A stretch of 64,000 bases of DNA from Halobiforma nitratireducens JCM 10879 (GCF_000337895.1 NZ_AOMA01000063.1:98275-162274), one strand, 5' to 3'; counted from the first letter of the stretch, positions 36,782-45,957 are shown. The notes: generated by a model from the letters alone, not told the origin. Numbers and translations: made by a program.

Positions 36782-37444
36782 TGTCGGCACTGGCCGCCGG
36801 GCCACAATACCTCTTTCGAAATGAAGGAACCGCGGTCGAAATGAAGGCTCCGTGCTCGAAATGAACCGAGACGGCCGCCGACCCGCCGACGACGAATCGA
36901 GAGACCGTTGTCGAAATGAAACCCGGATGGACCGCCGTCGGGGGAAGCGGGTTCCCGTCTCGGACGCGACGCTCGAGATCGAGCGGGACCGCCGTCGAAA
37001 TGAGGGCACCGTTAGCGAAATGAAATCGCCGGTGTCGAAACAGCGGGTGCGGTGGAGCCGACGAGTGTCTGGTAGCAACGAGAACAGGAGTCCCACACCG
37101 TTGTCGAAATGAAACGGGAAAATGGAGGCCCGGCAACCATGGAGGGGACCGTTATCGAAATGAAACTCGCTCTTGTCGAGTCAGATCGATATTATTCGGG
37201 CCTTACCGCTCATATACCTGCCTATGCCGGAAACAGCGCACAGATTTCATTTCGACAACGGTGTGAGAGGGTACTCACTCTAGTTCGTCTTTCGAGGGAT
37301 TTCATTTCGAATGCAGTGTGAGCGACCTCGGTAGAAGACCTAGAAAAGCAACCCGAGATCGTACAGCCACGTCCCGTCTCGGCTGGGCTCGACTGGACTC
37401 GGCCAACTCGACTGATCGGGCCCAAACCGTCGCACGATATCCAC
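36782..37444. other. candidate replication origin beside orc1
   Basis: This 663-base non-coding region starts at the orc1 ATG. It holds nine plus-strand and two minus-strand copies of a motif with consensus ACCGTTGTCGAAATGAAA. Core TCGAAATGAA-like positions: 36816, 36836, 36856, 36911, 36995, 37015, 37035 (degenerate), 37104, 37155 (plus) and 37246, 37301 (minus). The opposing arrays flank an AT-rich patch (about 37182-37230, with GATATTATT and CATATACC), a fitting unwinding element. The layout matches haloarchaeal origins; the motif lacks the G-string and the TTCCA...TGGAAAC core of the common haloarchaeal ORB. Confidence 0.75.
36808..37310. repeat. Orc1-binding-like motif array (11 copies)
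   Basis: Copies come in two phased triplets with cores exactly 20 bases apart (36816/36836/36856 and 36995/37015/37035), plus scattered copies at 36911, 37104 and 37155 and inverted ones at 37246-37255 and 37301-37310. The best copies (36903-36922, 37095-37115, 37147-37166 and 37244-37267 on the other strand) share ACCGTTGTCGAAATGAAA. Several lie inside the orc1 promoter zone. Confidence 0.85.
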
Positions 37445-37669
37445 TCACTTCAGTCGAAACGGGTTCTCGTCGTCTCCCTCTCCGTTACTCTCGTCTCCCT
37501 CGTCAGTCTCGTACGGCTTCCGGGCCGTTATCGTCACCGTCGCCTCCGGATCGTCCTCGTCGGCCCACGGGCTATCGTAGGCCGATATCTCGAGGTCGGT
37601 AACATCCCAGCCTTCGTCTTCGATGAGTTCGACCAACTGCCGCTGGTCCGCGAGCATTTCCTCGTCCAT
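37445..37669 (-). CDS. conserved-looking small acidic protein, unknown function
   Basis: A 74-residue acidic protein (MDEEMLADQRQLVELIEDEGWDVTDLEIS, then DPEATVTITARKPYE and a Glu/Asp tail ending NPFRLK). The alternating strands suggest a small alpha-beta fold; no known family is recognised. A longer version starting at a GTG at 37711 is possible and would sit 32 bases from a TTAAC TATA-like element at 37744-37749. It converges with the origin region and is divergent from moaA. Confidence 0.65.
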   Translation of the reverse strand: MDEEMLADQRQLVELIEDEGWDVTDLEISAYDSPWADEDDPEATVTITARKPYETDEGDESNGEGDDENPFRLK

Positions 37670-37772
37670 ATCCGGCGTTGGCCGTCCGGCGGGGTAGCTG
37701 TTGTGCCTCACTCACGGCTCGCGAGAACTAGAAACCAAAAGCGGTTAACGCTCGCCGGAAATTGCCGGCGAA

Positions 37773-37778
37773 TTTAAG
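37773..37778 (+). promoter_or_regulatory. TATA box of moaA
   Basis: TTTAAG inside GGCGAATTTAAGCGG, 25-30 bases before the moaA ATG; implies a leaderless mRNA. The divergent small gene has its own TTAAC-like element 30 bases to the left. Confidence 0.65.
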
Positions 37779-37802
37779 CGGATCCACCTGCAAGCAGATC
37801 GT

Positions 37803-38792
37803 ATGCTCACCGACGAGTTCGGGCGCGAGGTTACAGGGGTCCGCGTCTCTCTTACGGACCGGTGTAACTTCGACTGTATCTACTGTCACAACGAGGGGCT
37901 CGGGGACACGCGGGGGCCGATGGACCCACAGGACGACGAGATGGGGACCGACGGCGTCGTCCGCTTTCTCGAGGTCGCAGCCGAGTTCGGCGTCGACGCC
38001 GTCAAGTTCACCGGCGGAGAACCGATGCTGCGCCAGGACCTAGAGGAGATCATCAGGCGTACGCCGGACGACCTCGAGACCTCGCTGACGACCAACGGAA
38101 CCTTTCTCCCTGGCCGCGCCGACGCCCTGGTCGACGCCGGCCTCGAGCGGGTCAACGTCTCGCAGGATGCGCTCGATCCCGACGACTTCGCGGCGGTCAC
38201 GAAAAGCGGTGCCTACGAGAAGGTCCTCGAGGGTGTCGACGCTGCACTCGCGGCCGGCCTGGACCCGGTCAAACTCAATATGGTCGTCTTCGAGCACACC
38301 GCGGGGTACGTCCCCGAGATGGTCGATCACGTCGCAGAAAACGAGGGACTTCAGCTCCAGTTGATCCAGTACATGCCCGAGCTCACCGGCCGCCCGGAGT
38401 GGAATATCGACATCCAGCGCGTCCACGACTGGCTCGCCGACCAGGCCGCGGAGATCGAACACCGCGAGATGCACGACCGGAAGCGCTACTGGGTCGAGAG
38501 CGACGACGGCGAAGGTCGGGGGATGGTGGAGATCGTCGACCCGGTCGAGAACCCTACCTTCTGTGCGAACTGCCACCGCGTGCGCGTCACGCACGAGGGG
38601 CATCTGAAAGGCTGTCTCAACCGCAACGACGATCTCCGATCGATGGGCGAGATGACCAAACCCGAAATCCGCGAGGCGTTCCGCGAGACCGTCGAGAACC
38701 GGGTTCCGTACTACGGCGAGTACATGATCGAAAACGGCGACGGCGAGTGGGAACTCAACGAGAAATACATCGAGGATTCGATCCGCGCGTGA
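37803..38792 (+). CDS. moaA: GTP 3',8-cyclase (molybdenum cofactor step 1)
   Basis: Radical-SAM enzyme that turns GTP into 3',8-cyclo-GTP, the first step of molybdopterin synthesis. The 329-residue protein has the cluster site CNFDCIYC (CxxxCxxC, about 21-28), the GGEP glycine-rich SAM motif (about 71-74) and, near the C-terminus, CANCHR with a later CLNRN that bind the second 4Fe-4S cluster. Start ATG 37803 fits family length and the leaderless promoter. The sequence ends shortly after the TGA; a membrane-protein gene runs convergently with only three bases in between. Confidence 0.96.
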   Translation: MLTDEFGREVTGVRVSLTDRCNFDCIYCHNEGLGDTRGPMDPQDDEMGTDGVVRFLEVAAEFGVDAVKFTGGEPMLRQDLEEIIRRTPDDLETSLTTNGTFLPGRADALVDAGLERVNVSQDALDPDDFAAVTKSGAYEKVLEGVDAALAAGLDPVKLNMVVFEHTAGYVPEMVDHVAENEGLQLQLIQYMPELTGRPEWNIDIQRVHDWLADQAAEIEHREMHDRKRYWVESDDGEGRGMVEIVDPVENPTFCANCHRVRVTHEGHLKGCLNRNDDLRSMGEMTKPEIREAFRETVENRVPYYGEYMIENGDGEWELNEKYIEDSIRA

Positions 38793-38795
38793 GCC

Positions 38796-39548
38796 TCAGC
38801 GCCGACGCGAACCCCACCGTCCCCCCGACTGCTTCTCCCTTCCGAGCCCGACTGTAATCAGAAACGCCGCGAGCAACAGCAAGACCAGCGCCGACACCGG
38901 CTGTCCGCCCCCGGCCACGACGTAGATCGTGTAGCCCACGGTCGCCGCGATCAGTCCCACCACCAGACTCGAGGCGAGGCCGACGGCCTCGAGTCGCAGC
39001 GTCTCGGACTCCCGGCCGAGCTGTTCGCCGATATCGATCGCGGCGTGGGCCCGGTCCCAGGCGAGGACAGTCGTGACCGTGGCGATCAGTGTCGGCTCGA
39101 CTGCGGCGATCCCACCCTCGAAGCCGGCCAGGAGGACGCCGCCGAAGACGAGCACGGCACCCGCATCGGCTGCGCTGCGGTGTCCGACGGCGAGAGCGAC
39201 CGACAGGAGCACGACACCGGCGGCACCGACCGTGACGGCGGTCGCGGTGAAGAGTCCGGAGAGGACGACGGCAACGACTGCGGCGGCGACGGCGACCAGA
39301 CTCGAGGCGATGGCGGGCTTGCGCGTGAGCTCGACGCCTGCCCCTGCCTCGAGGTCGGTACCGTCGCGCTCGACGGCAGCGTCGGTGTCGGATGCAGGGT
39401 CGGTTCCGGTTTGCGAGTCCGACCCGGGCTCCGAGTTCGAGGCGGGCGTATCGGAATCGGGTTCCAGGTCCGCGGGCTCACGGCCGCCGGTCTCGTCGGC
39501 CGCCGGCTCGGTCGCGTCGGCGGACCGCGTCTCGACGCGTTCGCTCAT
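38796..39548 (-). CDS. DUF7519 membrane protein
   Basis: A 250-residue protein with a long acidic, disordered N-terminus (about 1-75, rich in Asp/Glu/Ser/Thr) and then six hydrophobic helices in about 80-240 (PAIASSLVAVAAAVVAVVLSGLF, GAVLVFGGVLLAGFEGG, LASSLVVGLIAATVGYTIYVVAG). This matches the haloarchaeal DUF7519 protein found after DUF58 genes. It is the last gene of a three-gene minus-strand unit and overlaps the DUF58 gene by four bases. Likely part of a membrane complex; its role is unknown. Confidence 0.82.
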   Translation of the reverse strand: MSERVETRSADATEPAADETGGREPADLEPDSDTPASNSEPGSDSQTGTDPASDTDAAVERDGTDLEAGAGVELTRKPAIASSLVAVAAAVVAVVLSGLFTATAVTVGAAGVVLLSVALAVGHRSAADAGAVLVFGGVLLAGFEGGIAAVEPTLIATVTTVLAWDRAHAAIDIGEQLGRESETLRLEAVGLASSLVVGLIAATVGYTIYVVAGGGQPVSALVLLLLAAFLITVGLGREKQSGGRWGSRRR

Positions 39549-41578
39549 CGGGAGCCACCTCCGCTCGCGTCGACGGCGGTTCCCGTTCCGGCTCCGGCCT
39601 GCCGAGCGAACACCTCGTCGATCGACGTCCCATCCGGCCAGTCGATCACTCGTATCCCGGCCCGTTCGAGGTCGAACCGGCGGACTCGGCGTGCGACCTG
39701 TGCCAGCCGTCCGCCCGCGGTCGCGTCGACCGTCGGATCGGGACTGACGACCGTCACTGGGTGGCCCCGCGCTTCGAGGCGACGGGCGATATCGGCCGAT
39801 CCGGCGTCACAGAGCGGCGTCAACAGAACGATCTGGGTCTCGGCGGAGAGACGCCGGCGGAGGGTCCGAAGCTGGGTCAACCACGGCGTCTCCTGCTCGG
39901 GAGCGACGGCGTCGAACTGCGGGTGAGTCGCGAGCAACTCCCGGAACTCGAGTTCGTGGTGCCGACCGGAAGCGGGCGCGAGCCAGCAGGGGTCGGTCCC
40001 ACGCTGCGGATCGCCGTCGCGTCCGACGGGCCCGATGCCGGCGAGCCCGACCGAGTGGCCGGCCTCGAGGAGGCTTGCACCGATCCGACCGGCCGCGGCG
40101 ATCGAGCGGTCGACCGCGTGGGTCGCGTCCGGGGCGGGAGCGAGGTACGCCCCTTTTCGCGCGTCGACGAGGACGACCGCGCGGGCCGAGCGCTCCGCGT
40201 GGAACTCGAGGGTCGCGAGTTCGCCAGTCTTGGCCCGGCGGTTCCAGTCGATCCGCGAGAGGGGATCGTTCGGCCGATACTCCCGGACCGAGTGGAACGT
40301 CGTCCCAGCGCCGCCCTCGGTCGTGGTCAGCCGGCCGGCAAAGGACGTCGCCGTCGTCCGAAGCGGGACCGGCGCGGCGACCGGGCGCATCTCGGGTTCG
40401 CAGACGACGGCCGTCTCACTCTCGATGCGGAACTCTCGCTCGGTCGACCGCGAGAGATCACGGGTGATCGCGAGCGCGGGGTCGAACTCGTGGCTGCCGC
40501 GTTTGACCGCCGCGGTATACTCGAGCGAGACGGATTCGCCGGGTCGAAGCGCGGTGCCCAGCCGACTCGAACCCTCGGTGACGACGAGGCCGGGCGGGAC
40601 GCCGTCGACGAACCGCAAGTCAGGGACGAAACCGCCGCTCTCGTTCGTGATCGCGACGGTGACGTCGATCTCGTCGCCCGGCTCGGGTGTCTCGTCGCTG
40701 ACGGTTCGGTCGATCGAGAGCTCGAGGACTGGCGGCTCGAACGCTCGGGCGAAGCCGGCGTAGCCGATGCCGACGACGCCGGCGAGAAGGACCGCCGGGG
40801 ACTCGACGGCGGCCCCGATGCCGACGGCAAACAGTGCGACGACGCCGATGCCGGACCAGTACTCCGTCGCGGCGCTGCGGACCGTTTCGATGCCGTCTAC
40901 CGACTCCGTCGTCGTCCGTCGTCCGTCGATCTCTCGCTGTGGAGTCCGGTCGTAGTCGTACGCGGGAAGCACCCGTTCGGTCTCGTCGGAATCGTCACTG
41001 TCGGCCTCCGGACCGCGTTCGTACCCGATCGAAGCGATCGCAGCGACGACGTGGCGGACGCCACGTTGAAACTCCGTCTCGTATCCTCGGTCGAAGACGC
41101 GGCCGACCCGCGAGCGAAGCGACCGTTCGGGCGGTTCGAGCTGCTCGGAGAGGAAAGCAGCGGCGACCGGGTCGTCCGTCCAGTCTCCGTCCTCGAGTCG
41201 CTTCGTTGCGGTTTCGGGGTCGTCGCCCTCGAATCGGGTGAGAACCGCGACGACAGCGTCCTGGAGCCCGTCGCCGAGTCGTCTGCCTCGCGTTCTGTAC
41301 CCGCTGTCGACCCGGCGAAACGACGAAACCGTCTCCGAGAGGCTCTCGCCAGGGACCGGGACCTCGATCGTTCGTTCGGTCTCCGGCGTGTCGAACTGTG
41401 AGCGAACGCCCCGCCGTCGAGAGAGGGTCCGGACGCCGACGATGGAAACGAGAAACGCGAGGAGAACGACGGTGGCGTCGGTCAGGCTGAGCGTCAACGC
41501 CCCCGCGCTGACCGCGAGCGCGGCGACGAACGCGGTGATGCCTGCAGCCAGGGCGGCGGTACGGCGGTCCGGAGTCAT
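39545..41578 (-). CDS. DUF58 domain protein (MoxR-associated type)
   Basis: A 677-residue protein with two N-terminal membrane helices, further helices in the middle (VVALFAVGIGAAVESPAVLLAGV), a beta-rich extracellular-like part (ELSIDRTVSDETPEPGDEIDVTVAITNES), and a DUF58 region NDPLSRIDWNRRAKTGELATLEFHAERSA followed by a vWA-like domain with VVLVDARKG. DUF58 proteins usually work with a MoxR ATPase and vWA partners in protein or metal-site maturation. Here no MoxR gene is in the window. The ATGA at 41575-41578 couples it to the DUF4129 gene. Confidence 0.85.
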   Translation of the reverse strand: MTPDRRTAALAAGITAFVAALAVSAGALTLSLTDATVVLLAFLVSIVGVRTLSRRRGVRSQFDTPETERTIEVPVPGESLSETVSSFRRVDSGYRTRGRRLGDGLQDAVVAVLTRFEGDDPETATKRLEDGDWTDDPVAAAFLSEQLEPPERSLRSRVGRVFDRGYETEFQRGVRHVVAAIASIGYERGPEADSDDSDETERVLPAYDYDRTPQREIDGRRTTTESVDGIETVRSAATEYWSGIGVVALFAVGIGAAVESPAVLLAGVVGIGYAGFARAFEPPVLELSIDRTVSDETPEPGDEIDVTVAITNESGGFVPDLRFVDGVPPGLVVTEGSSRLGTALRPGESVSLEYTAAVKRGSHEFDPALAITRDLSRSTEREFRIESETAVVCEPEMRPVAAPVPLRTTATSFAGRLTTTEGGAGTTFHSVREYRPNDPLSRIDWNRRAKTGELATLEFHAERSARAVVLVDARKGAYLAPAPDATHAVDRSIAAAGRIGASLLEAGHSVGLAGIGPVGRDGDPQRGTDPCWLAPASGRHHELEFRELLATHPQFDAVAPEQETPWLTQLRTLRRRLSAETQIVLLTPLCDAGSADIARRLEARGHPVTVVSPDPTVDATAGGRLAQVARRVRRFDLERAGIRVIDWPDGTSIDEVFARQAGAGTGTAVDASGGGSR

Positions 41579-42564
41579 CGTCCTAGCCTCCACCAGCCCC
41601 CACCGGCTTCCTCGTCGGCGTCGGCTTCCGCTTCAGTGGGGTCCGCGCTCGCGTTCGCGTCCCGCTCACGTTCGGCGTAGGCGTCCTCGATACGACGGAG
41701 CACGGTCGTCGCCCGCTTTTCACGTTCCGGCGTCGCGTCGGCGTCGCCGTACCGGACGTCCTCGAACAGCCCGGTAAGCTCCTCGACGTGATCGCGGTCG
41801 ATTCCGGCGTCGACCGCGGCCCGGGCGAACTCCCGCGGCGTACTCGAGTCCGGTCGATTCACCTCGAGTGGACGGGTCATCTCCCGCCAGGCGCGATAGA
41901 TTTCGTTGTCCACGTCGGTCGCCGACTCGAGACGATCGGCCGCTCGCCCTGCCGCGTTGCCGACGGCGGCCGCGTGCCCGCTAGGGCTGTCGCGGTCGTC
42001 GGGGAGTTCCTCGGAGTCCGCGGCCGAACTGCGATCGTCGTCTCCGCCGCGAGCGAGGAGTAACCCGCCCACGACGATGGCGAGAAGCAAAGCGAGCAGT
42101 CCCAACAGCGGTTCGACTGTGGGGCCGCCGGAGTCTCCCTCGCCGAAACCGTCGCTGCCGCCCTCGCGCATCCCTTCGGTGGCCTCCTCCCCCGGGAGAG
42201 CCACCGGATCGGTGAACTGGATGATGACGTAAACGACGAGCAAGAAGCCAAGGAAGAGCGCGAGTGCAAACAGCGCGTCCCGTCGGTGTGTCAGGAGGTA
42301 CCAGACGATGATGACGGCGGCCACGAGCAACAGTGCATAGAGGAGGTACTCGAGAAACGGCGGAAACCCGACGGGTTCGACCGGCTGTTGCTCGGGAGGG
42401 CTCGTGATGATCCCGCTGGGCTCGCCTTCCCCTTCGCCAGTGCTGACACCGTCGCCACCCATCTCGACTGGGGAGTCGACGGTAGCAGCCGCGAGGGCGA
42501 TAGCGACGATTCCGGCGAAGGCAGCAACCAATCGAATCAGGAGGGGGCGGCGATTTCGTGTCAC
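41575..42564 (-). CDS. DUF4129 domain membrane protein
   Basis: A 329-residue protein: an N-terminal signal-like helix, three more membrane helices (FLEYLLYALLLVAAVIIVWYLL, LFALALFLGFLLVVYVIIQF, PLLGLLALLLAIVVGGLLLARG) and a cytoplasmic C-terminal DUF4129 segment (NEIYRAWREMTRPLEVNRPDSSTPREFARAAVDAG...ELTGLFEDVRYG). DUF4129 is often fused to transglutaminases; here it is alone. It is first of the unit DUF4129-DUF58-DUF7519, joined by ATGA overlaps, so these three form one membrane module. Confidence 0.85.
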   Translation of the reverse strand: MTRNRRPLLIRLVAAFAGIVAIALAAATVDSPVEMGGDGVSTGEGEGEPSGIITSPPEQQPVEPVGFPPFLEYLLYALLLVAAVIIVWYLLTHRRDALFALALFLGFLLVVYVIIQFTDPVALPGEEATEGMREGGSDGFGEGDSGGPTVEPLLGLLALLLAIVVGGLLLARGGDDDRSSAADSEELPDDRDSPSGHAAAVGNAAGRAADRLESATDVDNEIYRAWREMTRPLEVNRPDSSTPREFARAAVDAGIDRDHVEELTGLFEDVRYGDADATPEREKRATTVLRRIEDAYAERERDANASADPTEAEADADEEAGGGWWRLGR

Positions 42565-42771
42565 CAGTTGGTCGCTCGTAGCAGCCCCTTCGTAATAAAG
42601 TCAACCGGAGTGTGACCACACCTCGAGTGTGTCGGGGTGACACGTGACTGGCAGTCGATCGTCCGAGACATTCGTTGCGCTTAAGTACCAGACGGGGGTA
42701 CGTTCTGGTGCGATACGTGTAGGGGAGCGATCCCCGAGTCCGCGAGGGCGACGATACCAGAAAGACTCGGT

Positions 42772-42854
42772 GTCGTGGTAGCCAAGCGGCCCAAGGCGCA
42801 TGGTTGCTAACCATGTGGCGTCAAGCCTCCGGGGTTCGAATCCCCGCCACGACG
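42772..42854 (+). tRNA. tRNA-Ser (anticodon GCT)
   Basis: Class II tRNA with a long variable arm: acceptor GTCGTGG/CCACGAC, discriminator G, anticodon stem CATGG/CCATG with loop TTGCTAA (GCT reads AGC/AGU), and T arm CGGGG-TTCGAAT-CCCCG. The variable arm TGGCGTCAAGCCT fits serine. It lies 72 bases before the S13 gene and may be cut from the same transcript; no CCA is encoded. Confidence 0.96.
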
Positions 42855-42926
42855 TCGGATTTACCGGACTGGCCTTCTGCCAGTCACATTTGCAACGCTC
42901 GCAGACCAGACACACATACACGATAC

Positions 42927-43442
42927 ATGAGCGCGGAAGAACCCCAAGAACAAGAGGAGGACGAAGACCTTCAGTACTTCGTCCGTATCGGTCAAACCGA
43001 CCTCGACGGGACGAAGTCTGTCGAGCGCTCGCTCTCGGAGATGAACGGGATCGGTCGACGAACCGCCCGGATCATCGCCGAGGAAGCGGGCGTCGACCGA
43101 ACAGCGACGTTCGGTCGACTCGACGACGACGTCATCGACGAGGTCGTCGAACTCGTAGAGAACTACGCGGCGGAAGTCCCTGACTGGCTCAACAACCGTC
43201 AGTCAGACTTCTACACCGGCGAAACGACCCACGAGATCGGCAACGATCTCGAGCTGACCCGCCAGCACGACATCAACCGGATGAAGATGATCGACTCCTA
43301 CAAGGGAGTCCGTCACAAGCGCGGGCAGAAGGTTCGCGGCCAGCGAACCAAGTCCACCGGTCGTACGGAGGGCACCATCGGGGTCAACGTCGAAGAGATC
43401 CGCGAAGAAGAAGCCGAAGGCGGCGACGAGGAGGGTGAATAA
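42927..43442 (+). CDS. rps13: 30S ribosomal protein S13
   Basis: Sits in the head of the small subunit and contacts the P-site tRNA. The 171 residues include the family core SLSEMNGIGRRTARIIAEEAGVDRTATFGRL and HKRGQKVRGQRTKSTGRTEG near the C-terminus, with a short acidic extension at each end (a haloarchaeal feature). The ATG at 42927 gives the expected MSAEEPQEQEEDEDLQYFVRIGQTDLDG. First protein gene of a string running S13-S4-S11-RpoD, spaced 2-3 bases apart. Confidence 0.97.
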   Translation: MSAEEPQEQEEDEDLQYFVRIGQTDLDGTKSVERSLSEMNGIGRRTARIIAEEAGVDRTATFGRLDDDVIDEVVELVENYAAEVPDWLNNRQSDFYTGETTHEIGNDLELTRQHDINRMKMIDSYKGVRHKRGQKVRGQRTKSTGRTEGTIGVNVEEIREEEAEGGDEEGE

Positions 43443-43444
43443 CG

Positions 43445-43966
43445 ATGCCACTCGGAACCGACACCAAACAGTACGAGACGCCGAATCACCCCTACCAGGG
43501 TGAACGCATCGCTACCGAACACTCCCTCATCGACCGCTACGGCCTCAAGAACAAGGAAGAACTCTGGCGAGCCCAGTCCCAGCTTCGCTCCTACCGGCGC
43601 GAGGCCCGCGACCTGCTCGGCCAGGCCCAGGGCGACGAAGCCGTTCTCGAGCGCTCCGATGAGTTCGTCGGCCGCCTCAAGCGCGTCGGCATCCTCGACG
43701 AGGGCGACGAACTCGGTGACGTCCTCGGTCTCGAGATCGAGGACGTCCTCGAGCGTCGTCTCCAGACGGTCGTTTACCGGAAGGGACTCGCCAACACGAC
43801 GGAGCAGGCCCGACAGTTCATTACGCACGGGCACGTGACGGTCGACGGTCAGCGTCATCGCGTTCCGTCGTACGTCGTCGACATCGACGAGGAGAACCTC
43901 GTCGAGTTCGACGAGAACAGTCCGCTCGCGGACGAACTCCACCCCGAACGCGCGGAGGGTCAGTAA
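43445..43966 (+). CDS. rps4: 30S ribosomal protein S4
   Basis: Primary 16S rRNA binding protein. 173 residues; the S4 RNA-binding domain is the segment RRLQTVVYRKGLANTTEQARQFITHGHVTVDGQRH. It follows rps13 after only two bases and precedes rps11, the standard archaeal order. The N-terminal part (GTDTKQYETPNHPYQGERIATEHSLIDRYGLKNKEELWRAQSQL) is the archaeal S9e-like form rather than the bacterial zinc-binding one. Confidence 0.97.
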   Translation: MPLGTDTKQYETPNHPYQGERIATEHSLIDRYGLKNKEELWRAQSQLRSYRREARDLLGQAQGDEAVLERSDEFVGRLKRVGILDEGDELGDVLGLEIEDVLERRLQTVVYRKGLANTTEQARQFITHGHVTVDGQRHRVPSYVVDIDEENLVEFDENSPLADELHPERAEGQ

Positions 43967-43969
43967 ACC

Positions 43970-44359
43970 ATGAGTCAGGACGACGAAAAGTGGGGCATCG
44001 CCCACGTGCACGCATCGTTCAACAACACCATCATGACCGTGACCGACCTCACGGGCGCGGAGACGATCGCCAAGTCCAGCGGTGGGACGGCGGTCAAGCA
44101 GAACCGCGACGAGGCGTCGCCGTACGCGGCCATGCAGATGGCCGAATCGGTCGCCGAGGAGGTCAAGGCTGCCGGCATCACCGGACTGCACGTCCGCGTC
44201 CGTGGCCCAGGCGGGAACCTCCAGAAGTCCCCCGGGCCGGGCGCGCAGGCGACGATCCGAGCGCTCGCCCGATCGGGCATCGAGATCGGTCGCATCGAAG
44301 ACGTCACGCCGATCCCACACGACGGATCGCGCGCACCCAAAGGCAAGGGCGGCTACTAG
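43970..44359 (+). CDS. rps11: 30S ribosomal protein S11
   Basis: Small-subunit platform protein. 129 residues; the family signature is [45 protein letters not shown] with an archaeal-type tail RAPKGKGGY. It sits three bases after rps4 and three bases before rpoD, all in one operon. Confidence 0.98.
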   Translation: MSQDDEKWGIAHVHASFNNTIMTVTDLTGAETIAKSSGGTAVKQNRDEASPYAAMQMAESVAEEVKAAGITGLHVRVRGPGGNLQKSPGPGAQATIRALARSGIEIGRIEDVTPIPHDGSRAPKGKGGY

Positions 44360-44362
44360 ACC

Positions 44363-45112
44363 ATGAGTGAAGAGTACGACGTCGAGTTCGTCGAACGCGA
44401 GGAACGCGAAGCTCGCATCCTCGTCCGCGGGATCTCGCCCGGCTTCGCCAACGGCATTCGTCGCGCGATGATCGCCGACGTGCCGACGATGGCGATCGAC
44501 ACCGTTCGGTTCATCGAGAACTCGTCGGTCATGTTCGACGAACAGCTCGCCCTGCGGCTGGGGCTCGTCCCGCTGACGACCCCGCCCGAGGACGAGTTCG
44601 TCGAGGACGACACCGTCACGCTCTCGATCGACGTCGAAGGGCCGGCCACCGCATACTCGGGCGATCTCGTCTCCGAGGAGGACCTCGTCCAGCCGGCGGA
44701 CGAGAACGTCCCCATCATCGAACTCAAAGACGACCAGCGCCTCGAGGCCGAGGCCGACGCCGTACTCGACTACGGCAAGGACCACGCCAAACATCAGGGC
44801 GGGGTCGCGGTCGGCTACCGACACCTCCAGCGCGTGGAGGTCGTCGACGACCTGCCCGAGTTCGAGGACGAGGAGAGCCAGATCATCCGCGGCGTCATCG
44901 AAGACGACGGCGAACTCGTTCCGACAAGCGAGTTCGACCACGACCTCTCGAACCGGTACCCGGGGAAACAGGTCGAGGTCGAGGACGTACCGAACGCCTT
45001 CGTCTTCCACGTGGAGACGGACGGCTCGCTCTCCGTCGAAGAGTTGGTCACGCGGGCCGCGGACTCGATCGAGGCACGCGCGACCGAACTCGAAGAAGCC
45101 GTACAGCTGTGA
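44363..45112 (+). CDS. rpoD: DNA-directed RNA polymerase subunit D
   Basis: Archaeal counterpart of bacterial alpha and eukaryotic Rpb3; it starts assembly of the enzyme with subunits L, N and P. 249 residues. The alpha-like dimerisation part is [50 protein letters not shown], then an insert domain and [27 protein letters not shown]. The cysteines that hold iron-sulfur clusters in some archaeal RpoD proteins are absent, as usual in haloarchaea. Final gene before tRNA-Leu in the operon. Confidence 0.97.
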   Translation: MSEEYDVEFVEREEREARILVRGISPGFANGIRRAMIADVPTMAIDTVRFIENSSVMFDEQLALRLGLVPLTTPPEDEFVEDDTVTLSIDVEGPATAYSGDLVSEEDLVQPADENVPIIELKDDQRLEAEADAVLDYGKDHAKHQGGVAVGYRHLQRVEVVDDLPEFEDEESQIIRGVIEDDGELVPTSEFDHDLSNRYPGKQVEVEDVPNAFVFHVETDGSLSVEELVTRAADSIEARATELEEAVQL

Positions 45113-45315
45113 CGGACCGAACCGCCAAACGAACGACTCCGACTACCCGATAAATATGATCCGACGCCCCACACCCGAACTGGACGACGCCCGCGAAGCC
45201 GCGATCAGCGGTGCCAGCGCCGCGAGCTACGAGACTGGCATCCCCGCGGCTTCGACCGCGTCGTCCGCTGGAATCGAAAGGGGTTTGAAGGGGCGACGGC
45301 TACACGGAAGTGCGA

Positions 45316-45400
45316 GCAGGGATAGCCAAGTCAGGCCAACGGCGCAGCGTTCAGGGCGCTGTCTCGTAGGAGTCCGCAGGTTCAAATCCTGCTCCCTGCA
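45316..45400 (+). tRNA. tRNA-Leu (anticodon CAG)
   Basis: Class II tRNA: acceptor GCAGGGA/TCCCTGC, discriminator A, anticodon stem CAGCG/CGCTG with loop TTCAGGG (CAG reads CUG), variable arm TCTCGTAGGAGTCC, T arm GCAGG-TTCAAAT-CCTGC. It interrupts the ribosomal protein string between rpoD and rpl18e and lacks an encoded CCA. Confidence 0.96.
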
Positions 45401-45603
45401 TCACTTCTCTCGACTCGATACTCGGTCGCCGAATATCGAGTCTCGAGTATCGGTATCGGTATCGATTCCACAGTCGATCCGGTCGTCGCGACCGGCTCGA
45501 CCGCGACTACGACCGCGATTTCGATCGACGGCCGGGCCTGTTTCCGGCCGTCGCTCGCAACTGCAGAACTGCAGCAATTGCAGATCCGATTTGGAGGTAA
45601 CCA

Positions 45604-45957
45604 ATGAGTAGCAAGACCAATCCGAGGCTTACCGATCTCATCGCCGAGCTGAAGTCGACGTCCCGCGAAGCGGACGCCGATGTCTGGCGAGACGTTGCGG
45701 ATCGTCTCGAAAAGCCCCGGCGCACCCACGCTGAGGTGAACCTGGGGCAGATCGAGCGTTACGCACGCGAAGAAGAGACCGTCGTCGTTCCCGGCAAGGT
45801 GCTGGGTTCGGGCGCACTACAGAAGTCGGTCACCGTCGCCGCAGTCGATTTCTCCTCGTCTGCGGAGACGAAGATCGACCAGGTCGGCGAACCAGTACCG
45901 CTCGAGCAGGCGCTCGAAGAGAACCCAGAAGGATCCAACGTGCGGGTGATTCGATGA
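45604..45957 (+). CDS. rpl18e: 50S ribosomal protein L18e
   Basis: Large-subunit protein of archaea and eukaryotes, related to L15. 117 residues, beginning [39 protein letters not shown], with [23 protein letters not shown] in the core. A strong Shine-Dalgarno-like GGAGGT (45595-45600) precedes the ATG by a few bases, unusual in this leaderless-rich region and a sign that this is an internal cistron after the tRNA. It overlaps rpl13 by four bases. Confidence 0.97.
   Translation: MSSKTNPRLTDLIAELKSTSREADADVWRDVADRLEKPRRTHAEVNLGQIERYAREEETVVVPGKVLGSGALQKSVTVAAVDFSSSAETKIDQVGEPVPLEQALEENPEGSNVRVIR

Noticed and set aside
45156-45611. Open frame running through tRNA-Leu
   Set aside because: It reads through a well-folded tRNA gene and loses codon character after the first 40 codons.
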